Positions 33,446 through 42,718 are shown, counted from the stretch's first letter. The stretch is 64,000 nucleotides of DNA from Bacillus sp. FJAT-49711 (GCF_018343715.1 NZ_JAGYPL010000001.1:744001-808000), one strand, 5' to 3'. Program-made: numbers and translations. The notes: generated by a model from the sequence alone, not told the origin.

Positions 33446-33462
33446 CTAAAGGCGGGGACATA

Positions 33463-34458
33463 ATGGAAATGAATAAGCGAATAACAAAAATTTTAAAAGA
33501 GTACTACAATATAGACGCGGCTAGGATAGAACAACGAACAGGCGGATGGTCTGCGTTAGCTTTTTTCATTGAGGGTCGGAACAGAAACTATTTTTTAAAA
33601 GTGTATAGCAAAAGAAGGTCATCTATCATTCAGTGGATAGATGCTATCGACAGATACATCCCTTTAGTTAAGTGGCTGAATGATAAGACGGAATTAGAAA
33701 ATCATATAGTCAGCCCAATCTTTGCGATGAATGAAAGCACTAAATGTGAAGACGAAAGATATGTTTACTTACTTTCCGAGTTTATAGAAGGTGAGACAAT
33801 CGCTGAGGCAACGCTTTGTTCTAATCAGATTAATGAACTAGCAAGAATTATCGGTTTACTCCATAAAAGCACATCAGAAGTTCCATCTGATTTAAAAGAA
33901 CTGCAGGCTGTTGATTCCTTCGATATTGTTTATTGTCATTTTTTGTCTTCATTTATTCAACATGAGCTTAACAAAGAGAAAGATGAAGTATTAGAAATTA
34001 TTAAACCATATTCTAGTATTTTATTTGAAAAGATTGAAAGAATGGAATATTTGTCTAAAAACTTAAAAAGTAGACCACTCAACTATGTATTGTGCCATGC
34101 TGATGCTCATAATTGGAATATCATGCAAGGTGAAACATTAATGCTCATTGATTGGGAGTGTGTAAAACTTGCGCCGCAAGAACAAGATCTTATTATGCCG
34201 ATATTGGAGCCGTATGCCAAGCAGTTTTTACAAGAGTACAAAAAGCATATGGAATATACCACTCCTGAAATAGATGCATTCGAATTTTATTTCCTTAAAA
34301 GAAAATTAGAAGATATTTGGGAATGGGTTATTGATTTGCGCTTTGAAGGCCTTGTTAAATCAAAAGACTTAACGCTTAAACTACTTAAAAAGACATTAGA
34401 TGAATGTTCGCAGTCTGACCGCTTTCGTTTTGACTTAGAAAAGGTTTTTACATCATAA
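33463..34458 (+). CDS. Aminoglycoside phosphotransferase (APH) family kinase
   Basis: A 331-residue kinase-fold protein. The N lobe carries the ATP lysine in YFLKVYSKRR; the catalytic loop is CHADAHNWNIM near residue 222 and the Mg-binding segment LIDWE follows. It lies directly after the MBOAT/DHHW genes; ATG 33463 with GGCGGGG upstream is chosen over an earlier in-frame ATG at 33430 inside the DHHW gene. Its place suggests it may phosphorylate a precursor used by that unit, but this is only context. It converges with the acetyltransferase at 34453, overlapping it by six bases. Confidence 0.78.
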   Translation: MEMNKRITKILKEYYNIDAARIEQRTGGWSALAFFIEGRNRNYFLKVYSKRRSSIIQWIDAIDRYIPLVKWLNDKTELENHIVSPIFAMNESTKCEDERYVYLLSEFIEGETIAEATLCSNQINELARIIGLLHKSTSEVPSDLKELQAVDSFDIVYCHFLSSFIQHELNKEKDEVLEIIKPYSSILFEKIERMEYLSKNLKSRPLNYVLCHADAHNWNIMQGETLMLIDWECVKLAPQEQDLIMPILEPYAKQFLQEYKKHMEYTTPEIDAFEFYFLKRKLEDIWEWVIDLRFEGLVKSKDLTLKLLKKTLDECSQSDRFRFDLEKVFTS

Positions 34459-34917
34459 ATTTTTTACCATTACTAAAAAAGCGGTATCGTTTGCTATGAA
34501 AGATGTTTGCGTTGCGAAGCCTAATTTCTTATAAGCTGCAATAGCTCTTTTGTTAAATTCAGCAACCGTTAAACGGATTATGTTTAAGTTATACTTTTGT
34601 TCTACCTCATCCATGATAAAGCTAATAAATGGGTAACCAAAACCTTGACCTGTTAACTTTGGCTTCATACTGAAACCTAAATCTAATAATCCTTCTACTT
34701 CTGGATATGACCCAATTTCTCGACCGAAGGGCACTTGAGCAAATGATCCAACGCAATAAAAGCCAATAAGCTCTTCATCATCAAAAATTCCTTTATATTG
34801 TATCAACTCTTGCAATGATTCATCTGTATCATCCATATTATAAAAATCGTATGGCGGTTCGTATTTCCAATTTATAATTTTCTTTGCATTTTCTTTATTT
34901 ATCTTTTTAATGCGCAT
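34453..34917 (-). CDS. GNAT family N-acetyltransferase
   Basis: A 154-residue single-domain acetyltransferase. The acetyl-CoA region is visible as LGFSMKPKLTGQGFGYPFISF near residues 80-100, and the conserved ending NKRAIAAYKKLGFATQ is near 125. The opening YEPPYDFYNMDD recalls members that modify small molecules or ribosomal proteins; the substrate is unknown. ATG 34917 follows AGGAG. Confidence 0.85.
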   Translation of the reverse strand: MRIKKINKENAKKIINWKYEPPYDFYNMDDTDESLQELIQYKGIFDDEELIGFYCVGSFAQVPFGREIGSYPEVEGLLDLGFSMKPKLTGQGFGYPFISFIMDEVEQKYNLNIIRLTVAEFNKRAIAAYKKLGFATQTSFIANDTAFLVMVKNL

Positions 34918-34992
34918 TTTTATTCTCCTAGAAAATAGATTAAATATTTATTTTATTATACATGCTGGAAAGCAAAAATGGAGGTAGTATTT

Positions 34993-35412
34993 TTGAGAGA
35001 GAATGTAGTAGGACAAACAAAAGCAGTTGGATTTCAAATAGGTGTTAGGAGAACTTTTCCAATTTCACATAAAGAAGCATGGAAACTTATTACTTCAAAG
35101 GAAGTTTTATCATTATGGTTGGGAAATGTTAAAAGTTTTCCATTACAAAAAGGTGAAACGTTCAGCTCAGAAATGGGGAAAGGAGAAATCCGAGTCATTA
35201 AGCCTTTACAACAAATTCGGCTTACTTGGCAGAAGGAAAAATGGGAGAAAACTTCAACCGTTCAAATAAGGATTTTACACAAAGAGGAAAATAAAACAAC
35301 GATTAGTTTTCACCAGGAACACCTTTCGGATGAAAGTGTAAGAGAAGAAATGAAGGAATTATGGGAAAAAGTATTGAACTTAATAAAGGAACAAATAGAA
35401 AGTGCTGAATAA
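34993..35412 (+). CDS. SRPBCC (AHSA1/START-like) domain protein
   Basis: A 139-residue single-domain protein of the Aha1-C-terminal type. The family phrases are RRTFPISHKEAWKLIT at the start, LWLG, then IRLTWQKEKWEKTSTVQIRI and a long C-terminal helix. The fold binds hydrophobic ligands. TTG 34993 is chosen because TGGAGGT (34979-34985) lies seven bases before it; the ATG at 34978 overlaps that site. No functional context is given by the neighbours. Confidence 0.72.
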   Translation: MRENVVGQTKAVGFQIGVRRTFPISHKEAWKLITSKEVLSLWLGNVKSFPLQKGETFSSEMGKGEIRVIKPLQQIRLTWQKEKWEKTSTVQIRILHKEENKTTISFHQEHLSDESVREEMKELWEKVLNLIKEQIESAE

Positions 35413-35660
35413 ATTGGAGCAGTTTTTTAAATTTGAATTTCCAAGTTGAGGGATAGTCTAAGTTCGAATGCAAATTTACCAAACAAAAAAGCCCATCGCG
35501 ATATGATTTACTCCTTCAGGGTGATGGGATAAGGGTTGTGTCAAATACGGAATGACAAAAAACAAAGTTCCAGTATTTGAAAAGCAATATAGATGTTCTA
35601 TAAGGGAATAGACCTTGAGAATTTGAATATATTTTATAAAAACACCATAAGGAGAAAAGT

Positions 35661-35951
35661 ATGAAGAAATTTTTTCGAAACCCTTCTAAAGTATCACTTA
35701 TTTCTTTAGAAGCTACTATCGGTGTTTTTATTTTACAGCTATTGATACCAACGATAGTGGATAAAGTGTTGGGGCCGATATCTTTAATTTTCCTTATGCT
35801 CAACCCAATATTTGGTTTTATATATTCTTTTTTTATTAAAGGGAAACGAAAAGTTATATACATTCTCCTGCACTTAGCTTGTATATGCACGATATCATTC
35901 TTTGCATTAACGGTTATCATATTTAGATTTTTTGCCCATTTTGCTCCTTAA
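35661..35951 (+). CDS. Small hydrophobic membrane protein, unknown
   Basis: A 96-residue protein with a basic start (MKKFFRNPSK) and three hydrophobic segments, around 12-32, 38-58 and 65-88, separated by a KGKRK loop. AAGGAG lies at a normal distance before ATG 35661. I do not recognise the family. An inverted repeat (CCCATCGC with a near match at GGTGATGGG, 35492-35527) lies upstream and may end the preceding SRPBCC transcript. Confidence 0.6.
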   Translation: MKKFFRNPSKVSLISLEATIGVFILQLLIPTIVDKVLGPISLIFLMLNPIFGFIYSFFIKGKRKVIYILLHLACICTISFFALTVIIFRFFAHFAP

Positions 35952-35952
35952 T

Positions 35953-35985
35953 GCTACACCACGATTTAGTAGTGGTGCTTTTTAA
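35953..35985. terminator. Terminator between convergent small genes
   Basis: CACCAC (35957-35962) pairs with GTGGTG (35972-35977), followed by a T run on the plus strand. It overlaps the stop of the minus-strand gene at 35982. Confidence 0.65.
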
Positions 35986-36173
35986 ATTCCATTTGTTCTG
36001 CAATAATCCGCAACAAGCTGTTCGATTTGATCTATTTCCGGATATTTTCCATGAAACGTAAATTTTAGTTCTTCTAGAAACTCTCCATTATGATATACAT
36101 GAATCGCTCCATTTTGTTCAATAACACTATATTCCGGCTCAAATATATATCCATCTCTTTCAATCGCACCCAT
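35982..36173 (-). CDS. YbxH-like (DUF5370) small protein
   Basis: A 63-residue soluble acidic protein beginning MGAIERDGYIFEPEYSVIEQ and ending with a short helix (IEQLVADYCRTNGI). It matches what I recall of the Bacillus YbxH family (DUF5370), which has no known function. GGGAGGGATG precedes the ATG. It is a single gene convergent with the small membrane protein. Confidence 0.6.
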   Translation of the reverse strand: MGAIERDGYIFEPEYSVIEQNGAIHVYHNGEFLEELKFTFHGKYPEIDQIEQLVADYCRTNGI

Positions 36174-36280
36174 TTAGTCATCCCTCCCGACCATTTTCAA
36201 TTTATTTTTACCTATTTTTAATTATTAAATCATGAATAGGTTCCACACATTTTTGGAAAACTTTTTTTAAAAATCTAGAA

Positions 36281-37111
36281 ATGAGTGTGTGCATGCGTTA
36301 TTTATTTTCGATTATTTTATTAGCTTCTGCCATTTTGTTTAATGGACAATTTGCCTTGGCAAAGAATGAAGGAATCGGAATTTCGGTGGAAATGCTGCCT
36401 TGGGATGAGGTCAATGAAATCTTGCCAAGGTATAGCAAGTTTACGATTTTGGATGTTGAGACGGGGAAAAGATTTAATGTACAGAGGAGAGCGGGAAGTG
36501 GACATGCGGATGTTCAGCCGTTGACTAAAAAAGATACAAAGATAATGAACGATATTTATAGCGGAAAATGGAGTTGGAAGAGAAGAGCGATCATTGTCAT
36601 TCATAATGATCAATGGATTGCTGCTTCGATGCACGGCATGCCACATGGCGCTGGGAAGTTGGACAATAATTTTCGTGGTCATTTTTGCGTTCATTTTAAA
36701 GACAGTACAACGCATAGAAGAAAATCTGTGGATCTTTCTCATCAACTTATGATCATGAAATCAGCAGGCAAATTAAACGAACACCTTAACAGCTTACAGG
36801 CAGAGGAACTCATCCAAGCATATGTTGCGGGCATAAAACAAAAAGATAAGCGAATCGTTTCGGCCGCTTCGGTCCAGAAAGTAAATTGGAAGAAGGAATT
36901 CAATAAAGTTGAAAATATAAAGCCAAGACAAATATATGTAAAGCCATATAGAAAAGACGAATTGTTTCTTGAAGTGCCGGTCGAAATTGAATGGATTGAT
37001 AAACATTCAAAACGTCATATCTTTAATGGTACGATCCATCTCATTCGTTTTGCTCCTGATAGTGGATGGAAAATTGATAGTAATCAGTTTGTGAATGATC
37101 TTTTTATGTAA
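36281..37111 (+). CDS. Secreted protein, unknown function
   Basis: A 276-residue exported protein. The signal peptide is about 28 residues (hydrophobic FSIILLASAILFNGQFALA, cleavage after ALA). The mature part has a conserved-looking domain at about 45-170 with HADVQPLTKKDTKIM, SMHGMPHGAG and GHFCVHFKDSTTHRR, rich in His with one Cys, then a more variable beta-rich C-terminal domain. I have the impression of related Bacillus secreted proteins but cannot name a family. The start could also be ATG 36293 (MRYLFSI); neither has a clear ribosome binding site. Confidence 0.65.
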   Translation: MSVCMRYLFSIILLASAILFNGQFALAKNEGIGISVEMLPWDEVNEILPRYSKFTILDVETGKRFNVQRRAGSGHADVQPLTKKDTKIMNDIYSGKWSWKRRAIIVIHNDQWIAASMHGMPHGAGKLDNNFRGHFCVHFKDSTTHRRKSVDLSHQLMIMKSAGKLNEHLNSLQAEELIQAYVAGIKQKDKRIVSAASVQKVNWKKEFNKVENIKPRQIYVKPYRKDELFLEVPVEIEWIDKHSKRHIFNGTIHLIRFAPDSGWKIDSNQFVNDLFM

Positions 37112-37120
37112 AGCTAATCC

Positions 37121-37150
37121 TTCCCCACTTAAACAAAAGTGGGGCTCTAT
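37121..37150. terminator. Weak terminator-like hairpin
   Basis: CCCCACTT (37123-37130) pairs with AAGTGGGG (37137-37144) around a six-base loop, between convergent genes. The T tract is poor. Confidence 0.5.
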
Positions 37151-37161
37151 TGTTTATTGTG

Positions 37162-37707
37162 CTAAGCGTGCATCTTCTTCGCAATCATCTTTTTAATTAT
37201 TCTTATTTGTCCTCGATGATTTAATTCGTCCTCGAATACATGAAACCATTTAAAATAATTGTTGGCTTGCTCGCCAAACCAAAATGGAGTTTGTTTAAAC
37301 AACCATTCATCTTCGAGTGTTTTAAATGTTTCGATTGTTTGATGTCGGATATAAGCAAGCTCTTTTAAATAAAAGTCTATACTATGACCATTAATCTGTT
37401 CGCGTGCTATGCTCCCTAAATCCAAAGCTGGATTCAGACTATTTATTTCAGCTTCTGTTAACTCACGATTTTGGAAGGTTTCTATTTGATATGCTTTTTC
37501 TACTGCTGCCATATGTGCAAGCAACATCCCAATTGAATTAGCGTTTTCCTCATCATAAAGGAAATCCAGTTCCTCTACACTTAATTCCTTTACTTCTTCA
37601 AGCGTCATCACTCTTGTATAGTTCATCATTGAAACTAGTTTACTAAATTCTGCGCTCAAATCATCCTTTTGATCGATTAAAAACAATGTCTTGATATTTA
37701 TAGACAT
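37162..37707 (-). CDS. DinB family protein
   Basis: A 181-residue four-helix-bundle protein of the DinB/DUF664 type. The three metal-binding histidines are plausible at MLLAHMAAVE (about 66), AYIRHQTIE (about 117) and EDELNHRGQIRI (about 165), the last being the strongest family signature. Members are thiol-dependent metalloenzymes or of unknown role. The ATG follows GAGGTG. It is a single gene. Confidence 0.82.
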   Translation of the reverse strand: MSINIKTLFLIDQKDDLSAEFSKLVSMMNYTRVMTLEEVKELSVEELDFLYDEENANSIGMLLAHMAAVEKAYQIETFQNRELTEAEINSLNPALDLGSIAREQINGHSIDFYLKELAYIRHQTIETFKTLEDEWLFKQTPFWFGEQANNYFKWFHVFEDELNHRGQIRIIKKMIAKKMHA

Positions 37708-38122
37708 TTTTTCACCTCATTTGTTTGGAAATCACACTCTTCTTATATATTCGTATAAAGCTAGTAAAATCCTTTTTAATGTATAACTTATAATCACACA
37801 AATATGATTAGCATTGTCTGATACTGCGGCAGGTTGAAATCATATTCAATTTGCTTAACAATGAAGATATACCAGAAACGTGTGCATCGACAAGCTTTAA
37901 TTGTAGCAGCACCATTCAAAATCTCTTACAAATAATATATTAGTGAACTGTTTAACAAAGGAAAAGAGCACCTTTTGACAGTAGCCTCATTCGTTTATTA
38001 TAGTTGTTAAAACGATAAGTGACGATATCCCATTAAATAACTGTCAATAGAAAAATTCGGGTATTTATATAAAAAGAAGATATACATTGTTAATAAAATG
38101 TAGTGTGAAAAGGATGCGTATT
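37708..38122 (+). promoter_or_regulatory. Intergenic region with a possible promoter for the MocR gene
   Basis: TTGACA at 37975-37980 and TATTAT at 37996-38001 are spaced 15 bases apart, shorter than ideal. No other gene or structured RNA was recognised in this 415-base gap. Confidence 0.3.
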
Positions 38123-39511
38123 ATGCCAATTAATTCTTTTGAAAACTATCCAATGAGCTGGAAGCCATCAATTGATAAAACTAAAAAGCCTATTTACAAG
38201 GAGCTCTCAAGGAAATTAGAACAGGATATATTAAATGGATTGTTATTACCCGGAACAAAGCTTCCTCCGCAGAGAGAATTGGCTGATTATTTAGATTTAA
38301 ACTTGAGTACGATTTCAAAAGCATTTAAAGCTTGTGAGTTAAAGGGCTTATTAAGTGCGATCGTTGGAAGCGGAACATTTGTATCGTATGATGCATTATC
38401 GAATGCTTATTTACTTGAAGATACAAAACCAAAGCATTTAATTGAAATGGGAGCAACCCTGCCAGATAATGCTTCTTACGAGCCACTGCTACTTCAACTG
38501 AAAAGTATGATTCAAGATACAGATTATGAAAAATGGTTTTCATATGGTCGAGCAGGCGGAAGCCTTTGGCAAAAGGATGCTGCTATAAAGCTAATTCGTA
38601 GAGGTGGATTCGAAACATCCGTTGATCACATTTTATTTGCAAACGGTGGTCAAAATGCGATTGCTGCTACACTGGCAAGTCTTTGTAAACCTGGTGATCG
38701 CATTGGTGTTGATCAACATACATACCCAGGCTTAAAAACTGTTGCAGCGATGCTCAGTGTGCAAATAATACCGATAAAATCGGAGAACTATGAGATGAGT
38801 CCATCTGCCTTTGAAGAAGCATGTAAAAATGAAAACATTAAAGGCATTTACTTGATCCCAGATTATCATAATCCGACAGCTTCCTTTATGTCTGTCAAGA
38901 AGCGAAAAGTGATTGCAGAAATTGCTAAAAAGTATAATCAGTTCATTATTGAAGATGCGTCATATCATCTCCTCCACGAAAATCCTCTTCGAGCAGTTGC
39001 ATCATTTGCACCAGAACAGGTTATATACATTGCAAGTTTATCTAAATCAATTGCACCAGGACTACGGCTAGCCTATGTATCAGTTCCGAGACAATATAAA
39101 GAGTCAATATCAAGGGCACTATATAATTTAAATGTATCCGTTTCTCCATTACTAGCAGAACTAGCAGCACGTACGATTGTATCGAATCAATTCGAAGTTT
39201 TAATCGAGAGGCATCGGGAACAAAACATTCTCAGAAACAAGGTTATCAATCAATATTTAACAGACTATATGTGTTTAGGTGATGATACAGGTATTTTTCG
39301 TTGGCTGCTATTACCTGGAAAGATAACAGGGGCTGAATTTGAAACGTTAGCTGCAAAGCAAGGAGTGCAAGTGTATGCAGCTGAACGTTTTGTAGTTGGA
39401 AATAGTTGTCCAGATCGGGCAGTGAGAATTGCTGTTTGTGCTCCAGAAACTCTTGAGGAGGTTGAGCAAGGAATGATTATTCTTAACCGTTTGCTAAACG
39501 ATATTAATTAA
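38123..39511 (+). CDS. MocR-type regulator (GntR wHTH plus aminotransferase domain)
   Basis: A 462-residue PLP-dependent regulator. Residues about 20-95 form the GntR winged helix (KPIYKELSRKLEQDILNG, then LPPQRELADYLDLNLSTISKAF and GSGTFV). Residues 125-460 form a fold-type I aminotransferase-like domain with ANGGQNAIAA and the PLP lysine in ASLSKSIAPGLRLAYV. MocR proteins control genes of vitamin B6, amino acid or polyamine metabolism and often the gene beside them; the next genes encode an MFS transporter and an amine oxidase, plausible targets. ATG 38123 with AAAGGA is preferred to upstream starts. Confidence 0.85.
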   Translation: MPINSFENYPMSWKPSIDKTKKPIYKELSRKLEQDILNGLLLPGTKLPPQRELADYLDLNLSTISKAFKACELKGLLSAIVGSGTFVSYDALSNAYLLEDTKPKHLIEMGATLPDNASYEPLLLQLKSMIQDTDYEKWFSYGRAGGSLWQKDAAIKLIRRGGFETSVDHILFANGGQNAIAATLASLCKPGDRIGVDQHTYPGLKTVAAMLSVQIIPIKSENYEMSPSAFEEACKNENIKGIYLIPDYHNPTASFMSVKKRKVIAEIAKKYNQFIIEDASYHLLHENPLRAVASFAPEQVIYIASLSKSIAPGLRLAYVSVPRQYKESISRALYNLNVSVSPLLAELAARTIVSNQFEVLIERHREQNILRNKVINQYLTDYMCLGDDTGIFRWLLLPGKITGAEFETLAAKQGVQVYAAERFVVGNSCPDRAVRIAVCAPETLEEVEQGMIILNRLLNDIN

Positions 39512-39518
39512 CATTGTT

Positions 39519-39551
39519 CGCCATACAATTATAACATTGTATGGTTTTTTA
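39519..39551 (+). terminator. Rho-independent terminator
   Basis: CCATACAAT (39521-39529) pairs with ATTGTATGG (39536-39544), then six T. Confidence 0.85.
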
Positions 39552-39625
39552 GTGCGTGCTATGATGATTTAAATCTAGTTGCAATATAGTAAAAGAAATA
39601 GTTTTCTAGAAAGGGAGGTTAAATA

Positions 39626-40927
39626 ATGTTAGCTAAGGATAATGTGAAATTGTCAGACACTCAATCAGCTTGGATGCAAAGCTACATTATTTCTTCAGAA
39701 AAACAACAACACTTATATAAAAGAACATTAATCGTAATTGTTATATCCCAAATTTTTGGCGGAGCTGGACTTGCAGCAGGCGTAACTGTAGGTGCGCTAC
39801 TTGCGCAAAACATGTTAGGTGCAGATAGTGTAACTGGAATACCGACAGCGTTATTTACATTAGGTTCAGCAGCAGCTGCACTGCTTGTGGGACGATCCTC
39901 TCAAGCGTTTGGCCGGCGCACTGGACTTGCAACCGGCTTTGTAGCTGGAGGCATCGGCGCTATTGGAGTAGTTATTTCGGCAATCTTGAATAGCATTCCA
40001 CTTTTATTTGTTTCACTGCTTGTCTATGGTGCAGGATCGGCGACAAATTTACAAGCGCGCTATGCGGGAACAGATTTAGCAAGTCCAACCCAAAGAGCAA
40101 AAGCTGTTAGTATGGCTATGGTTTCTACAACATTCGGTGCCGTAGCTGGTCCAAACTTGGTGGATGTTATGGGGAAGTTCGCTATATCTATAAGTGTTCC
40201 TGCTTTAGCTGGACCATTTATATTAGCTGCTGCAGCTTACATACTTGCTGGTTTGGTTCTTTTATTTTTTCTTAGGCCAGATCCTTATATTGTTGCAAAA
40301 GCAATATCAGATGCTAAAAGAGCAACTAGTAAATTATCTTCAGACGAAAATGCTACCTCATTATCTATAAATAGGCGCGGTATTTTTGCAGGAGCTATGG
40401 TAATGATTCTTACTCAATTTGTGATGACGGCCATTATGACGATGACACCCATACATATGGGACACCATGGACATGGTTTGAATGCAGTAGGGCTTGTCAT
40501 TGGATTTCATATAGGTGCTATGTTTTTGCCTTCATTAGTAACTGGTTTTCTTGTTGATAAAATTGGCCGCGCTGTAATGGTCATTGCTTCTGTTGTGACA
40601 TTAATAGCTTCTGGCATAGTAGCTGCTATGGGGTCTGCTGATTCAATGACAGTACTCATTACGGCACTTGTTTTACTAGGACTTGGCTGGAATTTTGGTT
40701 TAATTAGTGGCACAGCAATCCTTGTAGATGCAACTCACGCTTCTACTCGGGCTAAGACGCAAGGTTCGATTGATGTTTGGATTGCTTTATCTGGAGCACT
40801 AGGGGGAGGTCTATCTGGAATCGTTGTAGCACAATCCAGTTATGGAATCCTGTCCTTAGCTGGTGCTGTCCTTTCATTACTTCTTATTCCAATTATCTTT
40901 TGGGCAGGTATAAATAAAAGCACTTAA
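39626..40927 (+). CDS. MFS transporter
   Basis: A 433-residue permease with twelve predicted helices, split by a charged loop of about 35 residues (AKAISDAKRATSKLSSDENATS) between helices 6 and 7. The loop after helix 2 reads GRSSQAFGRRTG, the family's GxxxDRxGRR-type signature in degenerate form, and GFLVDKIGRA is the matching loop in the second half. The substrate is unknown; export of an amine or drug would suit the flanking MocR regulator and amine oxidase. ATG 39626 follows AAAGGGAGG. Confidence 0.85.
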   Translation: MLAKDNVKLSDTQSAWMQSYIISSEKQQHLYKRTLIVIVISQIFGGAGLAAGVTVGALLAQNMLGADSVTGIPTALFTLGSAAAALLVGRSSQAFGRRTGLATGFVAGGIGAIGVVISAILNSIPLLFVSLLVYGAGSATNLQARYAGTDLASPTQRAKAVSMAMVSTTFGAVAGPNLVDVMGKFAISISVPALAGPFILAAAAYILAGLVLLFFLRPDPYIVAKAISDAKRATSKLSSDENATSLSINRRGIFAGAMVMILTQFVMTAIMTMTPIHMGHHGHGLNAVGLVIGFHIGAMFLPSLVTGFLVDKIGRAVMVIASVVTLIASGIVAAMGSADSMTVLITALVLLGLGWNFGLISGTAILVDATHASTRAKTQGSIDVWIALSGALGGGLSGIVVAQSSYGILSLAGAVLSLLLIPIIFWAGINKST

Positions 40928-41322
40928 TGATCAGAATTCTAATATTACTGGAATACAGACAATAGAGGTTTTCTTTAGGATAAGTGAGCATTATGGATGG
41001 ATTTATTTCTTCAACAATTACCTAAAGTTAAAGAAGTAGTAGCATAGTCGAAGGAAGTACTGTGTTTTTCATCATAACTGCGAAAAAATGATAAATGAAG
41101 GTTTTACCTCTTACCATATGACAGATATATTTATAATGGTGATCGCTATTATGTTAACAAGCCTGTTGTGGATATGAATGACTTTTGCTTTATAAAAAAT
41201 GCTTCTATATGATAGGCATGTACAAAGGTTGAAAAACATAAGAACGTATCAAAGAGGCATTTTTTACTTAGGGAGATTTATTCTATCAGACAGCAAACAT
41301 GCTTAATGAAAGAGGAAGAGAT
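40928..41322 (+). other. Intergenic region, possibly holding decayed coding sequence
   Basis: There is no intact gene. Short codon-like runs occur in shifting plus-strand frames, for example one around 41115-41200 whose translation contains YNGDRYYVNKPVVDMNDF before a stop. They have no shared frame and no ribosome binding site. This could be the relic of a gene once placed between the transporter and the oxidase, or chance. Confidence 0.3.
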
Positions 41323-42432
41323 ATGAATAAACCAATTGTCATTGTTGGAGCTGGCTTAAGTGGCCTTCGGGCTGCAACGCTGCTTAATGCACATGGCATC
41401 AAATGCAAGGTTCTAGAAGCTAGAAACAGGATAGGCGGCAGAGTCTTGAGCACTTCTGATCCAAACAGCCCCAACCTAGAAATTTTTGACCTTGGACCGA
41501 CATGGTTTTGGCCGCAGTATGAGAGTACAATTGCTAATCTTGTTAAAGAACTGAATTTAGAAATTTTTGACCAATACACGAAAGGGGCAATGCTTGTAGA
41601 AAGATTACAAAACGAACCACCAAAACGTTATATGCTACCGGAAAATGCCAATGTAGGTTCGGTTCGATTCAGAGGAGGTGTGCAGTCCCTTATTAATGCC
41701 CTAGCAGATACGATTCCCACAGAAGAGATAGATTTAGAAATGCGTGTTACAGCCATTCGGCTAGATAAAGCTGGTACAATAACGCTTGAAGCAAACTCTG
41801 CTAATGGTGAGAGAAAAATGATTTCTGCAAGTGCCGTTATCCTTGCATTGCCACCTCGTATTGTAGCACGTCATATTGAATTCTCTCCTTCTCTACAGCC
41901 AAATCTTATTACTAACCTTATGAACAAGCCTACGTGGATGGCGGGACATGCGAAGGCAGTTGCCATTTATGATCGACCTTTTTGGAGGGAATCGGAACTT
42001 TCTGGATTTGCAACGAGCTGGGTCGGTCCTTTGCAAGAAATCCATGATGCATCTCCAGAAACAGGTTCAGGCGCATTATTTGGTTTTTTCGGAATACCAG
42101 CAAAAACACGCACGGAGCTAGGCGAGGATAAACTTTTAAAATTGGTCATTGATCAATTAGTTAGACTCTTTGGGCACTCAGCTAAAAACGTAAATGCTGT
42201 TCTTTATAAGGATTGGTCAAGAGATTCTGAAACAGCTGTTGAAGAAGATTTCGATCTGCTTAAAGATTTTCCGAGCTATGGTCAACCGCAAATAACAGGT
42301 GGATGGGAAAATAAAATCTTTTTTGCTGGCACGGAGGCTAGTCCACATTTTGGCGGACATCTCGAAGGTGCGCTGCAATCAGCTGAACAGGCAGTGTTTG
42401 AAATCATTCAATTTATGAACAATCCTGAATGA
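41323..42432 (+). CDS. Flavin amine oxidase family protein
   Basis: A 369-residue FAD enzyme of the monoamine-oxidase fold. The N-terminal dinucleotide motif is VIVGAGLSGLRAATLL, followed by LEARNRIGGRV, the classic second FAD contact. The C-terminal GKIFFAGTEAS-type block (here NKIFFAGTEASPHFGGHLEGAL) closes the FAD site. It is shorter than plant or animal amine oxidases but normal for bacterial ones. No signal peptide is present. ATG 41323 follows GAGGAAGAG. The substrate is unknown; the neighbouring MFS transporter and MocR regulator may belong with it. Confidence 0.85.
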   Translation: MNKPIVIVGAGLSGLRAATLLNAHGIKCKVLEARNRIGGRVLSTSDPNSPNLEIFDLGPTWFWPQYESTIANLVKELNLEIFDQYTKGAMLVERLQNEPPKRYMLPENANVGSVRFRGGVQSLINALADTIPTEEIDLEMRVTAIRLDKAGTITLEANSANGERKMISASAVILALPPRIVARHIEFSPSLQPNLITNLMNKPTWMAGHAKAVAIYDRPFWRESELSGFATSWVGPLQEIHDASPETGSGALFGFFGIPAKTRTELGEDKLLKLVIDQLVRLFGHSAKNVNAVLYKDWSRDSETAVEEDFDLLKDFPSYGQPQITGGWENKIFFAGTEASPHFGGHLEGALQSAEQAVFEIIQFMNNPE

Positions 42433-42513
42433 CACGATCTTTTTAATACAATAAGTTGATAAGTTTCGTTTTTTGAATTATAGCGCCAAGTATTTAGACT
42501 ATAATGTCTCAGA

Positions 42514-42560
42514 GTAAAGTCCATTTCTCAATTTGTTTGTCGAGAAATTGGGCTTTTATC
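42514..42560 (+). terminator. Terminator after the amine oxidase gene
   Basis: AAAGTCCATTTCTC (42516-42529) pairs, with one bulge, with GAGAAATTGGGCTTTT (42542-42557). A TATAAT hexamer at 42500-42505 lies just before it, but no -35 box is properly spaced. Confidence 0.65.
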
Positions 42561-42603
42561 TTTGTGTTTCCTGAGGGGAATTTTTATAAAGGAGTTTTTT
42601 ATC

Positions 42604-42632
42604 TTTTAAATATTGGCTTTATTTTGTATAAT
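42604..42632 (+). promoter_or_regulatory. Possible promoter of the ABC exporter leader
   Basis: TATAAT at 42627-42632 is clear. The matching -35 position (TTTTAA near 42604) is poor, so the call rests on the -10 box and on placement 33 bases before the leader peptide start. Confidence 0.35.
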
Positions 42633-42664
42633 TTACCCAACGAAACTTGAAGGAGGACATATCA

Positions 42665-42718
42665 ATGAGAAATCAAACAACCTTAGGAATAACATATAGG
42701 GGTGAAACATTAAGTTAA
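42665..42718 (+). CDS. Putative 17-residue leader peptide
   Basis: The frame reads MRNQTTLGITYRGETLS and stops. It has a near-perfect ribosome binding site (GAAGGAGG, 42650-42657) at normal spacing, better than that of the exporter it precedes. Its last codons form the first arm of a long hairpin (42691-42744). This layout is typical of regulatory leader peptides of Bacillus drug-export and resistance genes, in which ribosome stalling alters RNA structure. The peptide itself is not one I recognise. Confidence 0.5.
   Translation: MRNQTTLGITYRGETLS

Noticed and set aside
42473-42505. Promoter TTGAAT...TATAAT before the ABC exporter
   Set aside because: The spacer is 21 bases, too long, and a terminator follows at once; the TATAAT at 42627 is better placed though its -35 box is weak.
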